Shown one piece after another: positions 1 through 7,633 of a stretch of 34,459 nt of DNA. This DNA comes from 70-18 sp041691815 (lineage in GTDB: Bacteria; Pseudomonadota; Alphaproteobacteria; Acetobacterales; Acetobacteraceae). Position 1 is the first letter of the stretch, and the number at the start of each line of letters is the position of its first letter. The stretch is taken from positions 1-34,459 of the forward strand of contig JBEPTZ010000040.1 in assembly GCA_041691815.1 (NCBI GenBank), given 5' to 3'. The notes under the pieces were generated by a model. It was not told the DNA's origin and did no database searches. It worked only from the letters and a program-made list of their open reading frames with translations. Both the position numbers and the translations under genes were made by a program.

Positions 1-142
1 GCTTGAATCAGATTTCAGCCCGCGCCGGAACCCCGCGATTCATTCAGAGGCGGACGTGCTCTAGCCCCTTGTTTGATCCCGTGATTCACGTTTCCGGCGT
101 TTCCACCTGCAACGATCACGCTCTAAACGGTCTCTGCGCCGC
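1..142. other. Non-coding left flank, possible dispersed repeat remnant
   Basis: No convincing gene lies here; it is the 3' side of the leftward PLP-enzyme gene. The stretch has short dyads: TGAATC (4-9) against GATTCA (37-42), and CGTGATTCACG (80-90). The look is that of an intergenic repeat of alphaproteobacterial genomes, but this is an impression only. No clear intrinsic terminator (GC stem plus T-run) is visible for the gene ending at 143. Confidence 0.3.
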
Positions 143-1225
143 TCACTGCAGCCGCCCGCGCCCCAGCAGCGGCCAGACGACCTCGGTGATGCCGTTGCGG
201 GTGCCGACCAGGGTCTCGTGCAGATGCACCGTCGTGTCCCCATAGCCGATCAGGCAGGCGATACGGTCGCCGACGCGCGGCTGGTCCGAGCCGGCGGCGA
301 GGTCGAACTGCCCGTGTTCGGCCGACAAGCGCAGCGGCGTCGCATCCGGGTAGTCGCGCGGGCGCGGCGCGGTGGCGTCACTCGAAAGTGCCTTCTTGCC
401 GATATCCAGCACCACGCGGGTGGCGGTCGGCCGGCTGATCACGGTGGCGAGCACGGTCAGCGCGAATTCATGCTCCAGCCCCCATGAGGCATAGGTAAGA
501 TCATGGAACACCGCGCCGCCGGCCTGGATTTCGGTCACTCCCGGCAGCCCGGCGGTGATCGCGTAGGTGCCGCTGCCGCCGCAACTGACGATCTCGATCG
601 CCAGCCCGGCGGCCCGGCAGGCGTCGGCGCTGGCGGTCAGCAGGCCGACCGCGCTGGCCACGGCGGCGCGTTTCTGCTCGCCGGCCGGCATGCCCGCCAG
701 ATGCCCCTCCCAGCCCATCAGCCCGCGCAGCCGCACCCCAGGCGTCCCGGCGATCACCCGCGCCAGTGCCACCGTCGCCGCACCGGGGGCGACGCCGCAG
801 CGCTGCATCCCGGTATCGACCTCGATCAGCAGCCCCTGTTCCACCCCGGCTGTGCGCGCGGCGGCGGCGATCGCGGCGATGTTGCCGGCGTCGTCGACGC
901 AAGCGATCACTTCGGCATGGCGCTGCAGGCCGACCAGGCGGGCGATCTTCTCCGGCCCGATGATCTGGTTGGCGATCAGGATCGATTGCACTCCGGCGGC
1001 GGCCATCACCTCCGCCTCACCGAGTTTGGCGCAGGTGACGCCAATCGCGCCGGCGCGGATCAGCTTATGCGCGATCGCCGGCAGTTTGATCCCCTTGGTG
1101 TGCGGCCGCCAGCCGATGCCGTGCCGGCTGACCACCGTCATGATGCGGGCCACGTTGCGGTCGAGCACGTCGAGATCGACCAGCAGGCGAGGGGTGTCGA
1201 GCGAGGCGATTGGGGCGCCGATCAT
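143..1225 (-). CDS. DSD1 / D-threonine aldolase-like PLP enzyme (alanine racemase fold type III)
   Basis: A 360-residue fold-type III PLP enzyme of the D-serine dehydratase / D-threonine aldolase family. Members cleave or dehydrate beta-hydroxy-D-amino acids. The expected PLP lysine lies in the N-terminal PHTKG motif (Lys44), and the barrel carries GWEGHL and SCGGSGTY motifs. The C-terminal beta-domain ends in VVWPLLGRGRLQ. Near the end, where family enzymes have a metal-binding His-x-Cys or His-x-Asp, I read GYGDTTVHLH with Tyr328-x-Asp330, so the metal site may be altered. The ATG is 10 nt after the NHL stop codon and AAGGA overlaps that stop, so it is the last visible gene of the five-gene leftward operon. 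The family call is secure. The substrate is unknown; a D-amino acid released by the upstream M81 enzymes is an inference. Confidence 0.85.
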   Translation of the reverse strand: MIGAPIASLDTPRLLVDLDVLDRNVARIMTVVSRHGIGWRPHTKGIKLPAIAHKLIRAGAIGVTCAKLGEAEVMAAAGVQSILIANQIIGPEKIARLVGLQRHAEVIACVDDAGNIAAIAAAARTAGVEQGLLIEVDTGMQRCGVAPGAATVALARVIAGTPGVRLRGLMGWEGHLAGMPAGEQKRAAVASAVGLLTASADACRAAGLAIEIVSCGGSGTYAITAGLPGVTEIQAGGAVFHDLTYASWGLEHEFALTVLATVISRPTATRVVLDIGKKALSSDATAPRPRDYPDATPLRLSAEHGQFDLAAGSDQPRVGDRIACLIGYGDTTVHLHETLVGTRNGITEVVWPLLGRGRLQ

Positions 1226-1235
1226 CGGGAGTCCT

Positions 1236-2126
1236 TCACGGAATGCGGGTCAGCTTGGAGACGGTACGGTCGAACTGGGTGAAATAGATGTTCTCCTCGG
1301 CGTCGAGCCAGACGCCATGGAGGTTGAGCGCATCCTTGAACGGCGTGTCGCGCGACCAGCGGATCAGCAGCTTGCGATCGGTCGTCCACAGGCTGAGGCC
1401 GTCCTGGCCGGCGACCACGATGGAGCGGCACCCGAACGCCAGGTCGCTCGGCAGGCTGAAATCGGTCCAGTCATGCAGATGGGCGCCGGAGGTATCGAAA
1501 ATCTGGATGCGGTTGTTCTCGCGATCGGCGATATACACCTGATCGCGGGTGTCGATCGCGATGTAATGCACCAGCGCGAACTCGCCGGGGCCGGCGCCCG
1601 GCCCGCCCCAGGAACGGCGGCGGGTGCCGTCCGGTGCGAAGCGATGCACGCGGCGGTTGCCATAGCCGTCCGAGACGAAGATATCGCCATCGGCCGCGAA
1701 GGCGACGCCGGTCGGCATGTTGAACGGGTTGCCATAGAAGGTGGGGGCGGGAAAATCGGCGCCGCCAAGGGTACGCAGCACGGTGCCGTCGGGCAGGTGC
1801 TCGGTAATGGTGTGGGTGCCGGAATCGGTGATCCAGACATGCCCAGCCGGATCGATCGCCAGCCCGTGGACGAACGGCGAAAACCGGCCCTCACCCCAGG
1901 CGCTGATGAAGCTGCCGTCGCTGTTGAAGATCATTACCGGGTGCGCGCCGCGCGACAGCACGTAGACATCCCCGTTCGCCGCCACCGCGCCCTGCACCGC
2001 GGTTTGCGGCGGGCGCCCCGGCGCGTCGTCGCCGAAATTCCACCAGCGCGGCAGCCGTGCCCAGGCGCGACGAAACCGGTAGCGGTGCCGGCCCTCGCCG
2101 ATGATCGGGTCGGTGCTGTCCTGCAT
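1236..2126 (-). CDS. NHL-repeat beta-propeller, peptidyl-alpha-hydroxyglycine amidating lyase (PAL)-like
   Basis: A 296-residue NHL propeller. I chose the ATG at 2126 because GAGGAG stands just upstream, overlapping the stop of the M81 gene; longer versions run into that gene. NHL blades repeat as GVAFAADGDIFVSDGYGN (139-157) and IAIDTRDQVYIADRENNRI (189-207). PAL lyases split N-alpha-hydroxyglycine (carbinolamide) groups into an amide plus glyoxylate, using a zinc held by three histidines. Three histidines sit at matching blade starts here: His87 (VHGLAID), His187 (VHYIAID) and His270 (LHGVWLD). The DGYGN tyrosine (Tyr155) and DREN arginine (Arg202) also resemble PAL active-site residues. 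There is no signal peptide, so it is probably cytoplasmic. The lyase role is inferred from motif positions. A non-catalytic NHL propeller is the alternative. Confidence 0.8.
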   Translation of the reverse strand: MQDSTDPIIGEGRHRYRFRRAWARLPRWWNFGDDAPGRPPQTAVQGAVAANGDVYVLSRGAHPVMIFNSDGSFISAWGEGRFSPFVHGLAIDPAGHVWITDSGTHTITEHLPDGTVLRTLGGADFPAPTFYGNPFNMPTGVAFAADGDIFVSDGYGNRRVHRFAPDGTRRRSWGGPGAGPGEFALVHYIAIDTRDQVYIADRENNRIQIFDTSGAHLHDWTDFSLPSDLAFGCRSIVVAGQDGLSLWTTDRKLLIRWSRDTPFKDALNLHGVWLDAEENIYFTQFDRTVSKLTRIP

Positions 2127-2136
2127 CGTGGCCTCC

Positions 2137-3588
2137 TCAGGCGAGCCAGGGATTGGGGTCGAGCGGTGCGATCGGTCGGCGGATTTTGGTGTAGGGAATT
2201 CGCGCCGGATCGGGCGGGTAGGGGCCGCCGCAATCGACATAGATGATCCCGGCGGCGATCGGCGCGAAGGCGGCGTGGAAATGGTTGGAGGATTTCACCA
2301 CCACGATCTTCTTGGCCGCCAGATCGATGCCGAGGCGGGTGAACACGGCCGGGTTGAAGGTCTGCGCCCGCCCGCTCGCCAGCACCACATCCAGCGTGCC
2401 GATGCTGATGGCGGCGGCAGCGCCGAGTGACACCTGGCTTTGTTCGAACGGGATCAGCAGGTCCTCGGTGGTCGCCCGCACCCGCACCATGGCGTCGATC
2501 GGCCGACCGGAGGTGGCGGCGGCCTTGCCGCCGAACCGCAGCGGCAGCTCCGCCCCCGGCCCGGCGGCGATGCAGTACCGCGCCGCCACCGGGTCCCACA
2601 GCGCGCCGACCGCGGCGGGCACAGCGGGGAATTTCAGCAACTCCTCGATCAGGAACGTGCTGTCCCCGGCCACGCCGCCGCCCGGATTATCCCAGCGATC
2701 GGCCAGCACCACCGGCCCGCCTGGCATGCGGATGGCCTCGGCCACCGCCTCGGCGGTCTTCAGATGCACCGGCACCCCGGCGCCGCCCCAGCCGATCATT
2801 TCGCGCCGCAGCAGTTCGTGCAGCAGCGCGCAGCCGGCGGCGTGGCGATCGGTGTAAACCAGCACCTTGCTGCCGACGTCGTAGACATCAGCCGCCTGGA
2901 AGCCGTGGATGACCGAGATCGATAGGACGCCGTTCTGCCCCTCCATCTGCTTCAGCCGATCGACGAAGCTGCGCCCCGGTTCGCGGCTGGTCATGAAACC
3001 GCCGATCATCCGGCAGTCGAACACCGAAGCCACCGGCGCGATTTCGCCGGCGGCCGCGCGCAGGCACAGCGCTGTCAGTTCTTCGGCACGGGGTAGGAAG
3101 TCGGTATGCGGAAACTCCTTGAACGCGACGACGACATTGGTGTTCTCGACCATCTGCGCTGAGAGATGGGCATGCAGGTCCAGCTCCGCGCCGATCACCG
3201 CATCCGGCGCGATGGCGCGGGCGCCGGCCAGCAGATCGCCCTCGCAGTCGTCATAGCCATGCGCGACCATGCAGCCGTGTAGCCCGAACAGGATCACCTG
3301 CACCGGCATGGCGGCGCGCAACTGGTCGAGGATTTCGTCGCGCAGTTCCTCATAGGCGGCGCGGCCGACCAGCCCTGCCGGTTCCGCCCAGGCGGTGGTG
3401 CCTTCGATCAGCGTATGCCCGCCCCGCCGCGCGGCCTGCCTCGCGGCGACCACCGGGGCGCTGCACAGGGTCGGCGTGTCGGGGTGGGTGCCCGGGGGGT
3501 AATAGGTGTCGTCAAACGCCCGCCGATCGGTCGGGATCGGCGCGAAGGTATTGGTCTCGGTGCCGAGACTGGCGGCGAAGATGCGCAT
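2137..3588 (-). CDS. M81 family (MlrC-like) metallopeptidase, copy 1
   Basis: A 483-residue protein of peptidase family M81, whose founder MlrC (microcystinase C) hydrolyses linearised microcystin products. Both halves are present: the N-terminal catalytic part (about 1-300) and the C-terminal MlrC domain ending in RRPIAPLDPNPW. Candidate metal and active-site residues are Glu11 (TETNTF), His104 (GLHGCM), Glu116 (DDCEGD), Asp137-x-His139 (DLHAH) and His161 (FPHTD). The same positions are kept in the other two M81 proteins of this window. I use ATG 3588 over an upstream TTG (3609) that would overlap the SDR gene. Third gene of the leftward operon, 17 nt after the SDR stop. M81 function outside microcystin breakdown is poorly known, so hydrolysis of a small peptide or amide is inferred. 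Confidence 0.9.
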   Translation of the reverse strand: MRIFAASLGTETNTFAPIPTDRRAFDDTYYPPGTHPDTPTLCSAPVVAARQAARRGGHTLIEGTTAWAEPAGLVGRAAYEELRDEILDQLRAAMPVQVILFGLHGCMVAHGYDDCEGDLLAGARAIAPDAVIGAELDLHAHLSAQMVENTNVVVAFKEFPHTDFLPRAEELTALCLRAAAGEIAPVASVFDCRMIGGFMTSREPGRSFVDRLKQMEGQNGVLSISVIHGFQAADVYDVGSKVLVYTDRHAAGCALLHELLRREMIGWGGAGVPVHLKTAEAVAEAIRMPGGPVVLADRWDNPGGGVAGDSTFLIEELLKFPAVPAAVGALWDPVAARYCIAAGPGAELPLRFGGKAAATSGRPIDAMVRVRATTEDLLIPFEQSQVSLGAAAAISIGTLDVVLASGRAQTFNPAVFTRLGIDLAAKKIVVVKSSNHFHAAFAPIAAGIIYVDCGGPYPPDPARIPYTKIRRPIAPLDPNPWLA

Positions 3589-3605
3589 GGTTCCGGTCTT
3601 TTTCC

Positions 3606-4397
3606 TCAAATCACCGCCGTCAGCCCGCCATCCACCACGAGCACGCCGCCGTTGGTGAAGCCGGCCTGCCGCGACGCCAGATAGACCACCGCGGCGCCCA
3701 GTTCCCCCGGCTCGCCCCAGCGCCCGGCCGGGGTGCGCGCGGCGATGCGCGGCTGGAACCCGGGGTCGGAAGCGCGCAGCCCGCTATTGCCATCGGTGGT
3801 GAAGTAGCCCGGCGCCAGCGCGTTCACCGTCACCCCATGCGGCGCCAGGTCGGCGGCCAGCCCGCGCGCCAGGCCGTGCAGCCCGGTCTTGGCGGCGACG
3901 TAACAGGTGATGCCCGGCCGTGCCACCATGCCGTTGATCGAGCCGACCAGAACGATCCGCCCATATCCGGCCGGGATCATCAGCCGCGCCGCCTCGCGCG
4001 CCAGCCGCCAACTGGCCGAGAGGTCGGTGTCCAGCACGCGCTGCCAGTCGGCGTCGGTCTGCTCCAGCAGCGGTTTGCGCACCGTGGTGCCGGCATTGCT
4101 GACCAGGATATCCAGTCGCCCATGCCGCGCGCCGATCGCTGCCACCGCCGCGGTGGCCGCCGCCGCATCCGCCACGTCGAACGCTGCGATATCGGCGGCC
4201 AGCCCCCAGCCGGCCAGTTCCGCCTGTCGGCCGCGCAAGGCAGTCTCATCACGGCTGTTCAGCACCACATGCGCGCCGGCCGCCGCCAGCGCGCGGGCCA
4301 TCGCCCAGCCCAGTCCGCGCGAGGCGCCGGTGACCAGCGCCACCTGTCCGGTAAGATCGAACAGCCGGGCAGGGGGCTGCGGTGCGTCGTCGGCCAC
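3606..4397 (-). CDS. SDR family NAD(P)-dependent oxidoreductase
   Basis: A classical short-chain dehydrogenase of about 263 residues. It has the TGASRGLG cofactor loop (23-30), NAG (101-103), and the catalytic Ser153, Tyr166 and Lys170 (YVAAK). The Arg after beta-2 (NSRD) favours NADP(H). The C-terminal TNGGVLVVDGG is typical of the gluconate 5-dehydrogenase / 3-oxoacyl-ACP reductase-like group. I place the start at GTG 4397, 5 nt after the stop of the upstream M81 gene and after a GAGCGGG stretch. The longer reading (ATG 4463) would overlap that gene by about 60 nt. Sitting between two M81 genes, it probably oxidises or reduces a hydroxyl or keto group of the imported compound. The exact substrate cannot be read. 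Confidence 0.85.
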   Translation of the reverse strand: MADDAPQPPARLFDLTGQVALVTGASRGLGWAMARALAAAGAHVVLNSRDETALRGRQAELAGWGLAADIAAFDVADAAAATAAVAAIGARHGRLDILVSNAGTTVRKPLLEQTDADWQRVLDTDLSASWRLAREAARLMIPAGYGRIVLVGSINGMVARPGITCYVAAKTGLHGLARGLAADLAPHGVTVNALAPGYFTTDGNSGLRASDPGFQPRIAARTPAGRWGEPGELGAAVVYLASRQAGFTNGGVLVVDGGLTAVI

Positions 4398-4402
4398 CCC
4401 GC

Positions 4403-5878
4403 TCACCCGCGCCAGCCGGCGACCGGGTCCAGCGGAAAGATCGGCCGCGGCAGCCGCCGCCACGGCAACCCGGCGACGTCGGACTGGCCGGGGCCGCTGG
4501 TGTCCATGCGGATCACCCGGCTGCTGATCGGCGCGAAATACTGGAAGTTGGAGGCGGTCTTCAGCACCGCCATCTTGTAGTCTGCCGGCTCCAGCCCGAA
4601 GGCGCGGTAGACGTCCGGCACGTTGCCGCCGGCGCCGGTGCCCTCGGAGATCAGCATCGTCACCGGCCCGGTCTCGAAGATCACCGTGCGGCCCTGGTTG
4701 AACTCGGGCTGCTGGAACATCTGCACCCGAACCAACCCATCGGCGATGCGGCGCACCCGCCCGGTGATCGACAGCGGCTGGAAATAGCCGCTGATTCTGC
4801 CGCCGACCGAGAGCGTCACCTCGGCACCCTCACCGGCCTCCACCAGCCGGGCCACGGTCTGCGGCTCGACCAGCGGCAGCAGCGCGCGGCTCTTGATGCC
4901 CAGGCGCAGGATCGCCTCCAGGATCAGGTTGCTGTCCCCGGCAGCGCCGCCGAACACCGTGTCGCCGGTATCGCTCAGCACCACCACGCCGTGCTCGGCG
5001 GCATCGGCCATCCGCACCCCGTCGTCGATCGCCACCGCCTCACGGACCATGAACTGCTCGCGCATCGCCCAGGCCAGATCGGCACTTTCATCGGCCAGCC
5101 GCTCGGCCAGCGCGCGGTCATTGTCGGTCACCACGATGGTCGCCCAGCCGCCCTCGGCGACATCCAGCCAGGGTTGCATCGGGCAGGGCACCACCTGCAG
5201 CACCTTCGGATCGGTCTCCATCGCCCGCGCCTGATCGAACCAGGTCTTCATCGGCCCGGCGACGGTCAGGAACTGTTCCTGATGGGTGATCATCCGCAGC
5301 TTGCGCCACGCCATCACCGGCTTCACCCCGTCGCGCAGGATGCGCACCAGCATCTCGCCGGCCAGCCGGCCGGTGTCGTAGACGTCGTGCGGCTGGGTGC
5401 GGTGGCCGACGATCGCCGTGCTGAGGCTCACCATCTGGTGGGTCACGTTGGCATGGTGGTCCAACGACACCACGATCGGCACATCCGGCCCGAGCACCGC
5501 GCGGCAGATTGCCAGTTGTGCACCCTCGACATCGTCCACCCCCTCGGCGGAACAGGCGCCATGCAGGTGCAGCGCCAGCGCGTCGATCCGCCCGGCCGCG
5601 CGCAGCCCGCTGCCGATCCGCTCCTCGAAGAACATCCGCGTCGCGGTATCCAGCCGCCCGCCGGCCACCGCCCAGCCGGAGATGATCGGCACCCACTCGA
5701 CGGCGAACCCGGCATCGGCCACCGCGTCGACGCAGCCGCCCACCTGGCCGAGCCCGCGCATGCGTTCCAGCAGGTCCGTGCCCTCATAGAGTCCGTGCGC
5801 CGCGAAAACCGCAAGTGTCGTCGGAAGCTTGTTGAAGTCGTTGGTTTCCTGGCCGACATGGATCACGGCGACGCGCAT
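4403..5878 (-). CDS. M81 family (MlrC-like) metallopeptidase, copy 2
   Basis: A 491-residue M81 protein and the first gene of the leftward operon. Conserved residues are Glu11 (QETNDF), His106 (LHGAC), Glu118 (VDDVEG), Asp140-x-His142 (SLDHHAN) and His164 (TQPHDVYDTG). The C-terminal MlrC domain has GGAAGDSNLILEAIL and ends in RPIFPLDPVAGW. The ATG at 5878 has GAGGA about 6 nt upstream. It differs clearly in sequence from copy 1, so the two are old paralogues or separately acquired, not a recent duplication. The importer operon starts divergently about 170 bp away, which suggests that its product brings in the substrate. Confidence 0.9.
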   Translation of the reverse strand: MRVAVIHVGQETNDFNKLPTTLAVFAAHGLYEGTDLLERMRGLGQVGGCVDAVADAGFAVEWVPIISGWAVAGGRLDTATRMFFEERIGSGLRAAGRIDALALHLHGACSAEGVDDVEGAQLAICRAVLGPDVPIVVSLDHHANVTHQMVSLSTAIVGHRTQPHDVYDTGRLAGEMLVRILRDGVKPVMAWRKLRMITHQEQFLTVAGPMKTWFDQARAMETDPKVLQVVPCPMQPWLDVAEGGWATIVVTDNDRALAERLADESADLAWAMREQFMVREAVAIDDGVRMADAAEHGVVVLSDTGDTVFGGAAGDSNLILEAILRLGIKSRALLPLVEPQTVARLVEAGEGAEVTLSVGGRISGYFQPLSITGRVRRIADGLVRVQMFQQPEFNQGRTVIFETGPVTMLISEGTGAGGNVPDVYRAFGLEPADYKMAVLKTASNFQYFAPISSRVIRMDTSGPGQSDVAGLPWRRLPRPIFPLDPVAGWRG

Positions 5879-6049
5879 GGTGTCCTCACAGAATCACGAG
5901 ACGGAACGGGGGCCAGAAGGCGGGCGGCGCGCGCGGCTCGGGCGTAGCGGCGAAACCATGATGCGAACCGGCCGGAATGTGTTTGACTGCCGCACGATGC
6001 GGTGGTTGCATCCTACAGCGCAACTTCGAATTGCGAACAGGGGGGGCTT
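5879..6049. promoter_or_regulatory. Divergent promoter region between M81 operon and ABC importer operon
   Basis: 171 bp separate the divergent ATGs, so both operons must start here. Visible dyads are CCGCA-CGA-TGCGG (5990-6002) and CGCAA-N7-TTGCG (6019-6035); either could bind a regulator. A TTGACT at 5983-5988 is a possible rightward -35, but the -10 at 17 nt spacing (TTGCAT, 6006-6011) is weak. No local regulator gene belongs to this pair, and the GntR-type sites seen near 25.2 and 29.6 kb are absent. Confidence 0.4.
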
Positions 6050-7609
6050 ATGGCCAAGGGTTTCATGCGCGTGTCGCGGCGGCAGGCTGGTGCGGTTCTG
6101 GCCGGTGCGGTGCTGGCGGGGGTGGGGCTGGCCAAGAGCGCCGGCGCCCAGGCCGCAGCACTGAAAAGCGGCACCCTGCGGATCGCGGTACTCGCCGACA
6201 TCGTCAACTTCGATCCGATGCAGTTCTCCTCGCAGAACGCGACGGTGATGCGCAACCTCTACGACACGCTGATCGACTACGATGCCCATGGCAAAGCCAT
6301 TCCGGCGCTGGCCACGGCCTGGAAGGTCGCGCCGGACAGCACCTCGGTCACTCTCACACTGCGCTCCGGCGTCGCCTTCCAGGACGGCACCGCAATGGAC
6401 GGCGCGGCCCTGGATGCGACGCTGAAAAAGGCCAACGACCCGGCCAAGGGCAAGAACGTCTACCCCACCATGTCGGCGGTGAAAGGCTGGGAGGTGCTGG
6501 ACCCGCACACCGTGCGGATCGACTTCAAGGCCCCGGTGCCCGATCGCCAGATCACCGACCTGCTGGAATTCATGCCGGTGATCGCAGCCTCCGGCATCGA
6601 CACCGTCGAGACCAAGGCCGCCGGCACCGGCGCCTTCATGGTGGCCGAGCGCGTGCTGGGCCAGAAGCTGCATCTCGTCGCCAATCCGCATTACTGGCGC
6701 AAGAGCGAGCCGACGTTGAAGGACGTGGTGTTCACCGTGTTCACCGACAACGCCTCCGCCTCGGCGGCGCTCGAATCCGGTGCGGCCGACATGATCTATG
6801 GCGGCGGCGCGCGCGACGCGGTGCGGCTGCGCGATGCCGGCTACCAGTTGATCCAGGGGCCGGGGCAACTGGTGCAGGTGTTCCGCATCAACACCACCAT
6901 GGCGCCGTTCAACAACGAGAAATTCCGCCAGGCATTCAACTACCTGATTGATCGCGCGGCGATCCTGAAGGTGGGTTATGCCGGGCTTGGCGAGGTAACG
7001 GCGCTGCCCTGGGCGCCGTCCAGCCCCGCGGCCGATCGTTCCTACGATAAGACCTACGCCTTCAACCTCGCCAAGGGCGAGGCGCTGCTGAAGCAGTCCG
7101 GGCTGTCCGCCGCGCAGATGAACGACTGGAAACTGACCGTCAACAGCGGCGACGACGCCTCGGTGCGGATCAGCCAGGTGGTGCAGGCCACGCTCGTCAA
7201 GGCCGGCATCAACATCAAACTCGATCTCAAGGGTGGCACCGAATTCGTCGACGCCATGCTCGGCGGGCATTTCAACGCGATGTTCGGCGGCGTCGGCAAC
7301 GTGCAGAAATTCCCCAGCCGCATCTCTACCAACAGCATCTATCGCACCGTCAATAACCCGGTGCTGGGCAAGGTCAATCCGTTCAAGGACTATGTCGACG
7401 CCATCCAAAAGGTCGACACCACCATGGGCAGTGGCCCGGCAGTGAAGGCGGCGTATGACGTGCTGAACAAGGCGATGGTCAACGACTCGTTCGGCATCGC
7501 CACCAACTCTTACGACGTGTTCCTGATCGTGGCAGCCAAGAAGGTCGCCGGCTTCATCCCCGATATCGACAATCTGCTGGTGCTGCGCGGCGTCGGCTTC
7601 AAGTCATGA
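6050..7609 (+). CDS. ABC transporter substrate-binding protein, family 5 (DppA/OppA type)
   Basis: A 519-residue periplasmic binding protein of the peptide/opine/nickel class (SBP_bac_5). The N-terminus has a twin-arginine-like SRRQAG followed by a hydrophobic stretch and AGAQA, a likely signal peptidase site near residue 35. Export is therefore likely, possibly through Tat. Family landmarks are LRIAVLADIVNFDPMQ, LYDTLIDYD, NPHYWR and FRQAFNYLIDR. I use ATG 6050, which follows a strong purine run (CAGGGGGG) 4-10 nt upstream, and not the upstream start at 6002. It leads a rightward operon with the ATPase and permease genes and is divergent from the M81 operon. Ligand specificity is unknown; a small peptide or N-acyl amino compound fits the neighbours. 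Confidence 0.92.
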   Translation: MAKGFMRVSRRQAGAVLAGAVLAGVGLAKSAGAQAAALKSGTLRIAVLADIVNFDPMQFSSQNATVMRNLYDTLIDYDAHGKAIPALATAWKVAPDSTSVTLTLRSGVAFQDGTAMDGAALDATLKKANDPAKGKNVYPTMSAVKGWEVLDPHTVRIDFKAPVPDRQITDLLEFMPVIAASGIDTVETKAAGTGAFMVAERVLGQKLHLVANPHYWRKSEPTLKDVVFTVFTDNASASAALESGAADMIYGGGARDAVRLRDAGYQLIQGPGQLVQVFRINTTMAPFNNEKFRQAFNYLIDRAAILKVGYAGLGEVTALPWAPSSPAADRSYDKTYAFNLAKGEALLKQSGLSAAQMNDWKLTVNSGDDASVRISQVVQATLVKAGINIKLDLKGGTEFVDAMLGGHFNAMFGGVGNVQKFPSRISTNSIYRTVNNPVLGKVNPFKDYVDAIQKVDTTMGSGPAVKAAYDVLNKAMVNDSFGIATNSYDVFLIVAAKKVAGFIPDIDNLLVLRGVGFKS

Positions 7610-7633
7610 CCGCCGGCTGACCCGACCCGTCGG

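Noticed and set aside
4382..5947. A long plus-strand open frame opposite M81 copy 2
   Set aside because: The translation is a low-complexity His/Arg/Gln-rich product with no motif, opposite a complete M81 gene.
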